Source of the DNA: JACDEA01 sp963742585 | Lineage (GTDB): Bacteria; Actinomycetota; Acidimicrobiia; Acidimicrobiales; JACDEA01 | Direction: 5' to 3' | Assembly: GCA_963742585.1 (NCBI GenBank) | Contig: CAVUMI010000004.1 | Coordinates: 186,001-250,000, forward strand | DNA length: 64,000 nucleotides | Shown here: positions 35,375-44,433 of the stretch, piece by piece | Position numbering within the stretch: position 1 is the first letter of the stretch | How the letters are laid out: each line of letters begins with the position of its first letter | Notes under the pieces: model-generated | The model's input: only the letters and a program-made list of their open reading frames with translations | Told to the model about the DNA's origin: nothing | Database searches by the model: none | Translations under genes and position numbers: made by a program

Positions 35375-37265
35375 ATGCGCTCCACACGATCAAGGGTTGG
35401 CCGTTCCGGGCTGGCCGCCACCGTTGCAATGGCGATGATGGGAGGACTGCTTTCGATGGTCGCCTCGGCGAGGCCCGCCTTCGCGGTGCCGCCGACGCCA
35501 GCCGCTATCGCCTACGTCACCATCAGCGGCGAGTCCACCGTGACGCCGATCAACACGGCGACCAATATCGCTGGCCCGTCCATCACCGTGGACGGGAACC
35601 CGTTGAACGTCGTAGTCGCCCCGGACGGCAACACTGTCTACGTCTCGAGTCCCGAAGCGAACGTGGTGACGCCGATCGACACCGCTACCAACGTCGCCCG
35701 CCCGGCGATCGCAGTGCCATTCCCACGCGGCATGGTCATCACGCCCGACGGCGCAACCATGTTTGTCTCGATCGGCGCAACCAGCGGCTCCGCGGCCATC
35801 GTCCCGATCGATCTCGCGACGAGCACTTTGGGCACGGCGATTGGCATCGGCGCACCGGTCGAGAAGATCGCCATCACACCGAATGGCCGCTTCATCTACG
35901 TCCCGCGACGGAACCTCGCCGACGTGATGGTGATCGACACCATCACCAGGACTGCAGTCGCCATCATCTACGCGAGGTCGAGGGGAATGACATCGCGGTT
36001 GCGCCCGACGGTGAGAGCGCATACCTCGTCGGCCCAGGAGCCGATCTCATCCGCATCAACACCGCGACACACACCGTCTCGGGCATTTTCAGTCTCGGCG
36101 GCGGTAACTGGGACGTCCGTGGCATCGCCATCACGCCCGACGGCGCGAGTGCGTACCTGACGAGCAGGTTCGGCGCCGTGCTTCCCGTCACGCTGGCCAC
36201 CGGGGTCGTGCGGCCCCTCATTCCTATGGGCTCGGTGAGCCCGCACGGCGTCGCGATCACGCCTGATGGCACCACCGCCTACGTGACAAACCGCGGCACC
36301 AGCCAGGTGGTAGCGATCGACGTGGCGACCGACACCGCGGGCGACGTGATCGCCGTCGGCCCGGCGCCGCACAACATTGCCATCGTCGCGGGAAGTGGTG
36401 TCTCGGTGCCCACGTACCTGCTGAAGGCTAAGACGATGGGCGCCGGCGCCGGCACGATCACTAGCGAGCCGGCCGGGATCGATTGCGGCAGCGACTGCAA
36501 GGAGTCGTACGACGAAGGAACCACCGTCGACCTGACCGCGACGCCGACCGCCGGGTCGTTCTTCGCCGGGTGGTCGGGTGACTGCAGCGGTGCGGGTGCG
36601 TGCCAGGTCACCCTTGACGATGAACGGACGGTCCAAGCGACGTTCGAACCCGCCGACACCACCGCGCCAGAGACGACGATCACCTCCGGCCCTGGCGAAC
36701 TCACCAACAACGCGACGCCGACCTTCGAATTCTCCGCCGATGAGGCCTCGACATTCGAGTGTTCGGTCAACGCTGCCGCTTTCACCGGGTGCGCGTCGCC
36801 ACTGACCATCGGGCCACTGGCTGACCAGTTGCACGCTTTCGCAGTGCGGGCGGTCGACCAGTCCGGAAACACCGACGCGACTCCGCCACGCGGGCGTTCA
36901 CCGTCGACACCACGGCGCCGAACACGGTCATCACTGCGGGGCCGGCGGCGCTGTCAAACAATGCGAGGCCGACGTTCGCATTCTCGTCGAGCGAACCGAA
37001 GCCGACCTTCGCGTGCCGTGTCGACGGCGCACCGTTCGCCCCGTGCAAGTCGCCGCACACGACGGCGGCCCTCAGCAACGGCACGCACACCTTCATGGTG
37101 AGGGCGACCGACGCCGCCCTCAACACCGACCCAACACCGGCGACGTACTCCTTCCGGCTTTGCTTCGGTTCGTTGTCAGCGACTGCCCTCAGTGTCGACC
37201 GCGTAGTGCGACCCATCAGCCCGCCGGTGGCTGACGTCCTGCTCAACGTGCTCTGCGGCCGCTAA
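35375..37265 (+). CDS. Secreted YVTN-type beta-propeller protein with Ig-like repeats, two frameshifts
   Basis: ATG at 35375 gives a signal peptide (GLAATVAMAMMGGLLSMVAS, cleaved near AFA). Propeller repeats of the YVTN type follow: IAYVTISGESTVTPINTATN, PDGNTVYVSSPEANVVTPID, ITPDGTTAYVTNRGTSQVVA. Then comes a bacterial-repeat domain (FFAGWSGDCSGAGACQVTL) and two Ig-like repeats with TTAPETTITSGP and TTAPNTVITAGP. Frames change at about 35970-35985 and 36880-36895; the joined protein is about 630 residues ending DVLLNVLCGR. Such proteins are surface or extracellular. It is transcribed divergently from the FHA-kinase operon and may be its target. Confidence 0.8.
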
Positions 37266-37281
37266 CTCACCGTAAGGCAAT

Positions 37282-37326
37282 GTGTCGGTGTCCAATCGTG
37301 GTTTTTCCACGATTGGACACCGACAC
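37282..37326. terminator. Perfect 20-bp hairpin with TGTCGGTG arm (copy 3)
   Basis: The left arm (37282-37301), starting GTGTCGGTGTCCAATCG, pairs perfectly with 37307-37326 around a loop of five T, followed by TTGGCTTTT. It lies between the converging propeller gene (stop 37265) and the acyl-CoA dehydrogenase (stop 37334). Strong stem plus T-rich tail in both directions fits a bidirectional intrinsic terminator. Confidence 0.75.
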
Positions 37327-37333
37327 TTGGCTT

Positions 37334-39312
37334 TTAGGGGTCCCGCGGGAGGCCGAGGAGGCGTTCGGCGATGACGTTGCGTTGGATCTCGCTGGTGCCG
37401 CCGGCGATGGTTAGGCAGCGACTCCAGAGCAGACCGTTGATCCAGGGCGCGGCGGCGCCTTCGGTTGCGGCACCTTCCGCGCCGAGCAGCGCGAGCCCGA
37501 GCTCCTGGGTGCGCTGATCGTGTTCGGCGCCGACCAGCTTGCGGATCGCTCGACTCGGGTCCGGCGTCGGCGCCGGCCAATGTGCGCAGGGTCAACCGCA
37601 CGCCGAGGACCGCGAGTGCTTGGGACTCGGCAACCAGCGCGCCGACCTGGTCCAGCACCACAGCGTCGGCGTCGTCGGGGACAAGTTGCAGCACCGCATC
37701 AACGCTCGGGCCGATGCCCGCGCCCGCCCCCATCGACACCCGCTCGTTGGCCAGCGTGGTGCGACCGACGCGCCACCCGTCGTTGACGTCACCGACCACG
37801 CATTCGTCGGCCACGAACACATCCGACAGGAACACCTCGTTGAAGAGTGACGCGCCCGTAAGTTCGCGCAGCGGCCGGACGTCGACCCCTGCCGACTTCA
37901 TGTCGACGAGGAAGCAGGTGATGCCCTCGTGCTTCGGGCGATCGCTGTCCGTCCGGGCCAGGCAGATTCCCCAGTCGGCGTCCTGGGCCATCGACGTCCA
38001 CACCTTCTGACCCGAGAGCAGCCAGCCGTTCTCGGCACGCGTCGCTTTGGTGCTGAGCGCGGCGAGGTCGGACCCCGCGCCCGGCTCGCTGAAGAGCTGG
38101 CACCAGCTGATCTCGCCCCGCAGCGTGGGCAGGATGAAACGCTCCTGCTGGGCGGTCGTCCCGTGGTTGATGATCGTGGGCAGCGCCCACGCGCCGACGG
38201 CGAGGTGCGGACGCCGGACGTTTGCAGCGCTGAACTCCTCGTCGATCACCAGCTGCTCGATCGGCGACGCGTCGCGGCCCCACGGCGCCGGCCAGTGCGG
38301 GGTGATGTAGCCGGCCTCGGCCATCTGCGCGCGCCGGCGACCCTTCTCCAACGTGGCGATGAACTCGCCCACCTCGGCGCGATGCGGCTCGGCCTCGGGG
38401 CCGAGGTCGATGCGCAGCTCCCGGCGCTGGCCCTCCCCCGCCAATTCGGCGACGCGCCGGCGCCACCAGCTGGGCTGACCGATAAGCGCCTGCACCGAGA
38501 GCGCCCGCTTGAGGTAGAGGTGCGCGTCGTGCTCCCAGGTGAAGCCGATGCCTCCGAGCACTTGGATGCAGTCGTTGGCGCACCGCAACGCAGCATCGGG
38601 CGCGAGTGCTCCGGCTACCGCGGCGGTCAATGGCGTGAGCTCGCGCGCCGCGTCCCATGTCGCGGCCCGGGCCAGTTCGAGCGCGACCAGCATGTCGGCG
38701 CAGCGATGCTTGACCGCTTGGAACTGCCCGATGGGACGGCCGAACTGCTCGCGCACCTTGGCGTGGGCCGCCGCGGTCTCGACGCACCACGAGGCGACGC
38801 CGACCGCCTCGGCCGACGCCAGCACCGCGGCGACGCTGACGGCCTGATCGTCGTCCACGGCCAACCGCTCGCCGCCGCGCACGGTGACGCGGCCGAGCGA
38901 GCGCGTCGGGTCGACGCCGGCCACCGACGTGACGTCGAAGTCCTCGGTGACGAACCACCCGTCCGCCGTGCACGCCACTAGCGAGCGTGGCGCCCACCGC
39001 GCCGAGCGCGAGCTGTCCGTCGAGGGCGACCGCCGCCGGCTCGGTCAGTCGTCGCCCAGTGACTGCGGCCGCGATCGCCGTCGGCAGGAACGGGCCCGGC
39101 GCCATGACCCGGCCGAGCTCCTCGAGCACGACGACCAGTTCGGGGACGTCGAGTTCCAGCCACCCCAGGTCGGCCAGCTGAGGCCAGAACGGTGGTAGCG
39201 CGCTCGCATCCCCGTCGAGATACGCGCGCGGGACGGCGGGTTGGCAGTGCGTCTGCGCCCACCGCCGGACGGTGGCCGCCAACTCGGCGTGCTCGTCACT
39301 GATTCCGATCAC
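37334..39312 (-). CDS. Fused double acyl-CoA dehydrogenase, two frameshifts
   Basis: Two dehydrogenase domains in one chain of about 660 residues. The first (start 39312, ISDEHAELAATVRRW) is the short type, ending with VREQFGRPIGQFQAVKHRCA and CIQVLGGIGFTWEHDAHLYL. The second begins near EFIATLEKGRRRAQMAEAG and has SWCQLFSEPGAGSDLAALST, NGWLLSGQKVWTSMAQDADW and ends TSEIQRNVIAERLLGLP. Shifts occur at about 38980-38995 and 37548. In steroid degraders these two types are separate genes forming alpha2beta2 heterotetramers; here they are fused. Likely role is alpha,beta-desaturation of a bulky acyl-CoA. Neighbours offer separate pairs of the same two types. Confidence 0.82.
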
Positions 39313-39335
39313 CTAACTATCCTCGCCGCATTCGC

Positions 39336-40651
39336 CTGGGGAAGTCACTTTCGCTCGCAGCGCTCGTCGCCGCCCTGGTGGCGCCGATCCCGCGCGCCAA
39401 TGCCCAGGCGGCCCCCACCGTGGTCGTGTTCAACGGCGAGAACAACCGCCTGAACGCCTACGACGCGGCGACGGGCAAGAAGCAGACCGTCATCCGCAGC
39501 CACGCCGACAATGCGGCGACCGGCAAGGACATCAATGCGCAGATCTGCTTCTTCCCGGGCACGCGCCGGCTTCATCGCCGGCGAGGACACCGCCCAGGGC
39601 ACCAGCGCCGGCGGCTCCGGGCTGGGGAATCTTCGAACTCGACGGCACCACGATCGGCAGCCTGTCCGCCCGACAAGTCGGCAAGCTGATCCCCACCTTC
39701 CAGACCAGCGACGTCGCATCGGAGCGCGGGCCGCTCGAGGACAACCCCGAGAACTACGGCTGCGGTGTGCTGTCCGACGGCCGGGTGGTCACCAGTGACG
39801 TCGGCAACCAGCAACCGGTGAGCCCGAGCAACGGCCAGCTCATCATCTGGTTCCCGCCCTTCGACACCTATTCGGTGAAGTACTGCAAGCTCGACATCGA
39901 GGTCCCAACCGCGGGCGGCATCCATGTCGACAAGCAGGACCGGGTGTACGTCACTGCCAACCGGCCGGGGATTCCCGACGTGACGCGCCTCAGCGGTGTG
40001 TACCGCTACAGCGGGCCGTTCCCGACGTCGAACACTGCGGCGGGCGGCTGCGGCCAGACCGATGCGACGGGCGCGCCGTTGGCGACCGCGGTGAACCGCA
40101 GCCAGTTCATCGCCTTCGATCCCCTCAACGCGGCGACCCCCAGCGCGATCGTGCCGTCGCCGGCCGGCGGCTTCTACATGTCGAGCGTCTTCACCGGCAC
40201 GATCTCGGAGTACAACGCCGACGGTGGCTTCGTGCGGTCGATCATGCGCCCGACCGAGCCGCCCGTCGCCGGCCTCCCCTACCCCTCGACCGGTACGCCC
40301 TACGGCATCGGCGTCACACCGGACGGGACCATCTGGTACGCCGACCTCGGCGTGGTGCTCGGCCCCCCGCCCGGGCCGGGCAACGGCAACGGCACCGTCC
40401 GGCGGATCCGTTTCGTCAACGGGCAGCCGCAGGCGCCGGAGATCATGGACAGGGCACTGGCCTTCCCCGACGGCATCGGCGTGCTCGTGCTGCAAAGCAC
40501 GAGCGGTCCCGCCGTCGCGCCCCGGCCGACGGTGCCGAATGCGGTGTTGGCGGTGAGCGGTGGACGCGAGTACCTCGCCATGGGCTTCCTTCTGCTGGCA
40601 GGTGCGATGCTGGTTCGAAGGCAATCCAGGGAGGCCAAACGTGGTTCGTGA
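39336..40651 (+). CDS. Secreted propeller-like protein with C-terminal membrane anchor, two frameshifts
   Basis: The N-terminus is a signal peptide, GKSLSLAALVAALVAPIPRA. No ATG or GTG precedes it in frame; CTG at 39336 is the likeliest start (GTG at 39378 would cut the signal). The mature part has TVVVFNGENNRLNAYDAATG and, after shifts at about 39557 and 39625, GIFELDGTTIGSLS, LSDGRVVTSDVGNQQP, GGIHVDKQDRVYVTANRPG, and GVTPDGTIWYADLG, reminiscent of SMP-30/NHL six-bladed propellers. A terminal hydrophobic helix (LAMGFLLLAGAMLV) followed by RRQSREAKR would anchor it. It runs into the thiolase start. The function is unknown; a lactonase-like activity is possible. Confidence 0.68.
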
Positions 40652-41798
40652 AGCAGTGATCGTCGATGCGGTGCGTACGCCGATCGGCAAGCGCAACGGG
40701 TCGCTGGCCTCGTTCCACCCCAACGACCTGCTGGCCACGGCACTGAAGGCGGTCGTCGACCGCAGCGGCGTCGACCCCGGCATCGTCGACGACGTCGTCG
40801 GCGGCTGCGTCAGCCAGGTGGGTGAGCAGTCCACCAACGTCACCCGCAACGGCTGGATTGCCGCCGCCCTGCCCTGGCACGTACCAGCGACCACCGTCGA
40901 CCGACAGTGCGGCTCGAGCCAGCAGGCGGTGCACTTCGCCGCGCAGGGCGTCATCGCCGGCGCCTACGACGTCGCCATCGCCTGCGGTGTCGAGGTGATG
41001 TCGCGCGTGCCGCTCGCGTCGAACGCACGCGGCGGCGACGGGCCGTTCAGTCAGGGCTTCATGAAGGCGGTCGACGGAAAGCTGCTCACCCAGTTCGAGT
41101 GCAGCCAGATCCTGGCCGACCGGTTCGGGATCACCCGCGAGGATCTCGACGAGTTCTCCCTGCAGAGTCACCAGCGGGCGGCGGCGGCCACCGACGCGGG
41201 CAAGTTCAAAACCGAGATCGTCCCGATCACGCTTCCCGACGGTCGGGTGATGGACGCCGACGAAGGCATCCGTCGCGACACATCGCTCGAACGGCTCGCC
41301 GCCTTGCCGTCAGCGTGGGACGAGACAACCCCGAGCATCACTGCCGGCGGCGCGTCGCAGGTGTCCGACGGCGCCGCGGCCATGCTCATTGCCGACCGCG
41401 ACACCGCCGAGCGACTCGGCCTCCCCATCCGGGCGCGCTTCCGGCACTTCGCAGTCGGCGCCGACGACGCGGTGGTCGTCCTCTCGGCCCCGAACCCGGT
41501 GACCCGCAAGCTGCTCGAGCGCAGCGGGATGAAGATCGACGAGTTCGACGCCATCGAATGCAACGAGGCCTTCGCGGCGATCGCACTGATGTGGGCCAAA
41601 GAGTTCCAGCCGGAGTCCGAGCGCTACAACGGATGGGGCGGCGCGATCGCCATCGGCCACCCCCTCGGAGCCAGTGGGGTGCGCCTGATGACGACGTTGT
41701 TGCACCGGCTCGAGGACGAGGACGGCCAGTTCGGGTTCCAAACCATGTGCGAGGGCGGCGGGCAGGCGAACGCCACCGTCATCGAACGGCTCAACTAG
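40641..41798 (+). CDS. Acetyl-CoA acetyltransferase (thiolase)
   Basis: 385 residues from GTG at 40641, preceded by GGGAGG. All thiolase landmarks are present: EAVIVDAVRTPIGKRNGSLA at the N-terminus, the nucleophile cysteine in TVDRQCGSSQQAVHFAAQ, the NEAFAAIAL block, GAIAIGHPLGASGVR and the second cysteine in TMCEGGGQANATV. It is a degradative-type thiolase cleaving 3-ketoacyl-CoA. The gene overlaps the end of the preceding secreted-protein gene by 11 bases and abuts the amidohydrolase directly (next start one base after its stop). Confidence 0.92.
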   Translation: MVREAVIVDAVRTPIGKRNGSLASFHPNDLLATALKAVVDRSGVDPGIVDDVVGGCVSQVGEQSTNVTRNGWIAAALPWHVPATTVDRQCGSSQQAVHFAAQGVIAGAYDVAIACGVEVMSRVPLASNARGGDGPFSQGFMKAVDGKLLTQFECSQILADRFGITREDLDEFSLQSHQRAAAATDAGKFKTEIVPITLPDGRVMDADEGIRRDTSLERLAALPSAWDETTPSITAGGASQVSDGAAAMLIADRDTAERLGLPIRARFRHFAVGADDAVVVLSAPNPVTRKLLERSGMKIDEFDAIECNEAFAAIALMWAKEFQPESERYNGWGGAIAIGHPLGASGVRLMTTLLHRLEDEDGQFGFQTMCEGGGQANATVIERLN

Positions 41799-42579
41799 GT
41801 GACGGTCGACCTCTGGGTCAACCTGCTGTCGCCCGAAATGGCGCAGCAGATGAGCGGCGAGTACTTCGGCCGGGACGTGCATCCCGAGGACCCCGACGAG
41901 CTGCTGACGCTGATGGACCGCTGCGCGGTCGACACGGCCGTGCTCACCGGCGGGCTGTCCGGCTCATCGGCGGAGGATCTGTTGAAGTTGGCCGACGCGC
42001 ACCCCGGGCGATTCGTGGTGGCCGGCACGGTGGACCGGGCTACCCGGCCGGTGAGGATGGCGGCGCCGGGTGCGCGAGCTGGCGCAGCACGAGCGGTTCG
42101 TGTTCGCGCGGGTGACCCCGTTGGTCGAACAGTTCCCGCTAAACCATCGCCTCTACTACCCGGTGTACGCGGCGTGCGCCGAAGCGGGACTGCCAGTGTC
42201 GATCAACGTCGGCGTCCCCGGTCCGCAGATGCGGTCGGCGTGCCAACATCCCGAACTGCTCGAGGACGTGCTCATCGACTTCCCGGGCATGACGGTGATC
42301 GGCGCGCACATGGGTCATCCGTACGAGGAGCTGCTGATGACCTACATGCGGAAGTGGCCCGCGCTCTACCTGTCGACCTCGGCCTACCTGGCCAAATACC
42401 TCGACCCCGCGCTGGTGACGTTCATGAACTCCTCGATCGGGCGGGGCCGCGTGCTGTTCGCCTCGGACCACCCCTTCCTGCCGATGGACAAGGCGATCGA
42501 CGCGGCCCGTTCGGTGCAGGGCCTTACCGAGGATGCAAAGGAGGCGTTCCTGAATGCGGGAGCATCGGTACTCGCTTGA
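41799..42579 (+). CDS. Amidohydrolase-family (TIM-barrel) protein, one frameshift
   Basis: About 260 residues. The GTG start at 41799 follows the thiolase stop directly. The first part (DELLTLMDRCAVDTAVLTGG, LADAHPGRFVVAGTVD) shifts at about 42065 into VRELAQHERFVFARVTPL. GLPVSINVGVPGPQM, MTVIGAHMGHPYEELLM and VLFASDHPFLPMDKAI follow, ending at 42579. The GAHMGHP and SDHPF blocks are those of the amidohydrolase 2 (ACMSD-like) family, which decarboxylates or hydrolyses ring-cleavage products. The usual N-terminal HxH metal motif is not evident (the chain starts VDLWVNLL), so metal binding may be altered. Confidence 0.78.
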
Positions 42580-43030
42580 CATGCCGCATGACGTCTCGCG
42601 TATCTGGACGCTCATGCAGGACTACGACCGCTGGGCCGACTACGCGCCAATGGTGGTCGGCGTCGAGGTGCTGCACCCGGGCGACACCGACGGCAACGGT
42701 CTGTTGCGTCGGGTGATCTACAAGATGCCGATGGGGCGCAAGGGCGCGGCGATCGAGCTGGTGACCGACGTGGTCGCCGAGAAGGGCTACACGTTCCGGA
42801 TGATCGGGCGACAGCCTGGTCAGGACCAGACCGGGAAGGTCACCCTCCAGTCGCTGGCGCCCGACCTCACCCGCCTCTACTTCGAGGAGCGCTACCACCT
42901 GACCACGGCGCCCTGGAAGTGGTTCGAGGGCCCGATCTATCGCTTCATCAACAAGCAGAACGAGGCGTCGATGCGCGCCCTCTCCGACTACCTAACCGCC
43001 CACCCCGAGTACCCGTCGACAGGTCAGTAG
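42554..43030 (+). CDS. SRPBCC-family (START-like) protein
   Basis: 158 residues. It starts 26 bases before the end of the amidohydrolase gene. The polyketide cyclase/SRPBCC pattern is visible: MPHDVSRIWTLMQDYDRWAD at the N-terminus, a beta-rich centre (VTDVVAEKGYTFRMIGRQP) and a C-terminal helix NEASMRALSDYLTAHPEY. The fold forms a deep hydrophobic pocket for lipids or aromatic ligands. Gene context (thiolase, amidohydrolase) suggests binding or processing of a catabolic intermediate. The stop overlaps the convergent NuoF-like gene by seven bases. Confidence 0.82.
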   Translation: MREHRYSLDMPHDVSRIWTLMQDYDRWADYAPMVVGVEVLHPGDTDGNGLLRRVIYKMPMGRKGAAIELVTDVVAEKGYTFRMIGRQPGQDQTGKVTLQSLAPDLTRLYFEERYHLTTAPWKWFEGPIYRFINKQNEASMRALSDYLTAHPEYPSTGQ

Positions 43031-44416
43031 ATCTCGGCGGGGTACTTGCCGGAGTCTTCGTCGTCGTAGGTCCAGTCGGGCTGCTTGTTGCGGTGGTTCT
43101 CGTCGACGACGGCGGCGCCGCCCTTGATGTCGACCAGTTCGGCGATGAGGACCGGCTCGACGGCCTCCGCCCGCTGGTTGAGGTGCGCGTCGACTGCAGC
43201 CGGGAACTTCTCGAGGAAACCGCGCACCACCGTCTCGTGCTGACGGGCCAACGAGCACCGCGCTTCGTCGGCGACCGTGGCCACGAGGCTGTTGATCATG
43301 TCGAGGTCGGCCTGGTCGGCCTCGGATCGCGACAGCTTCGCCAGTCGCGCCGCCAACTCGAGACCATCGCGTTTGCACGGCACGCACTGCCCGCAGGACT
43401 CCACGGCCAGGAACCGAGACGCGCCAGCGGCGGCGGCCACGGGATCATCGTCGTCGTCGAGCACGATGAAGTTGCCGAAACCCAAGTCGCGTTCGTCGCC
43501 CGAAAGCGGCGCACCCGAGACGCCCGACATCACCGCGACCAGCGCGTGCCCGGGCCGCATCCCGCCGCCCACCTCGTCGATCACCTGACGGAGTGGCGTG
43601 CCCATCGCCACCTCGCCGACGCCGTGCGTCACCGATGCACCGGTGACCGTGCACACGATCGTCCCGGGTGAGTCGTCGGTACCCACCTCGCGGAACCAGT
43701 CCGCCCCGTTGGCGATGATGCCGGGGATGTTGGCCAGCGTCTCGACGTTGTTGACGAGAACCGGCGCCTCGCCGGGCGCGCCGGCCATCGTGGCCTCGGC
43801 CGCGGTGCCGGGCTCGTCCAGGCCTTCGCGATACGGGGGCGGAACCCGCGGGAACGGCGGCCGGCCGTCGAGGGCCTCGAGCAGCGCGGTCTCCTCGCCA
43901 TACAAGTAGGCGCCGGGGCCGTCGAAGACAGTGATCGGGATGCCGCCCAGCCAGTCGGCGTCCTTCATCTCGGCCGCCGCGGTCCGCACGCGCGTGGCCT
44001 CGGTGGCGAAGGTGCCCTTCGAGCGCGACGACGACGTCGGCCGCGCCTACCGCCACGGCCGCGATGACTGCACCCTCGAGCACCGCATAGGGATTGGCCC
44101 GCAGGATCGCCCGGTCCTTGAACGTGCCCGGCTCGCCCTCGGCGCCGTTGACCACAACTGTGGCGTCGGCCGTCGGCGACTCGAAACTGGCGACGGTCCG
44201 CCACTTCACGCCGGTCGGAAACCCGGCGCCGCCGCGGCCGCGGAGGCCTGACGCCTCGACCTCGCCGATCAGATCCGTGGGCGCGACCTTGCGCGCCGCC
44301 TCCAGCCCCGCGCCTCCGCCGGCGGCTTCGTAAGCGGCGAGATCGCGGTACGGCTCGGGCGGCAGGATTCGGATCACAAAAGGCACCCCGGAAATTTCCC
44401 CCTTGCGGACGGTCAT
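43024..44416 (-). CDS. Lone NuoF-like NADH-binding flavoprotein, one frameshift
   Basis: About 460 residues. Start chosen at 44416 (MTVRKGEISGVPFVIRILPP), leaving 17 bases to the divergent hydrolase gene. FMN/NADH site motif SGLRGRGGAGFPTGVKW, VVVNGAEGEPGTFKDR and GAYLYGEETALLEALDGRP are intact, as is the [4Fe-4S] cysteine motif ESCGQCVPCK with a later RCSLA cysteine. The frame shifts at about 44020-44030 (VVVALEG to KGTFATEATRVR). No nuoE, nuoG or hydrogenase genes are nearby, so this is not part of complex I; such orphan proteins may pass electrons from NADH to ferredoxins of monooxygenases. The convergent end overlaps the SRPBCC gene. Confidence 0.83.
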
Positions 44417-44433
44417 GAACCTAAATTGCGCAC

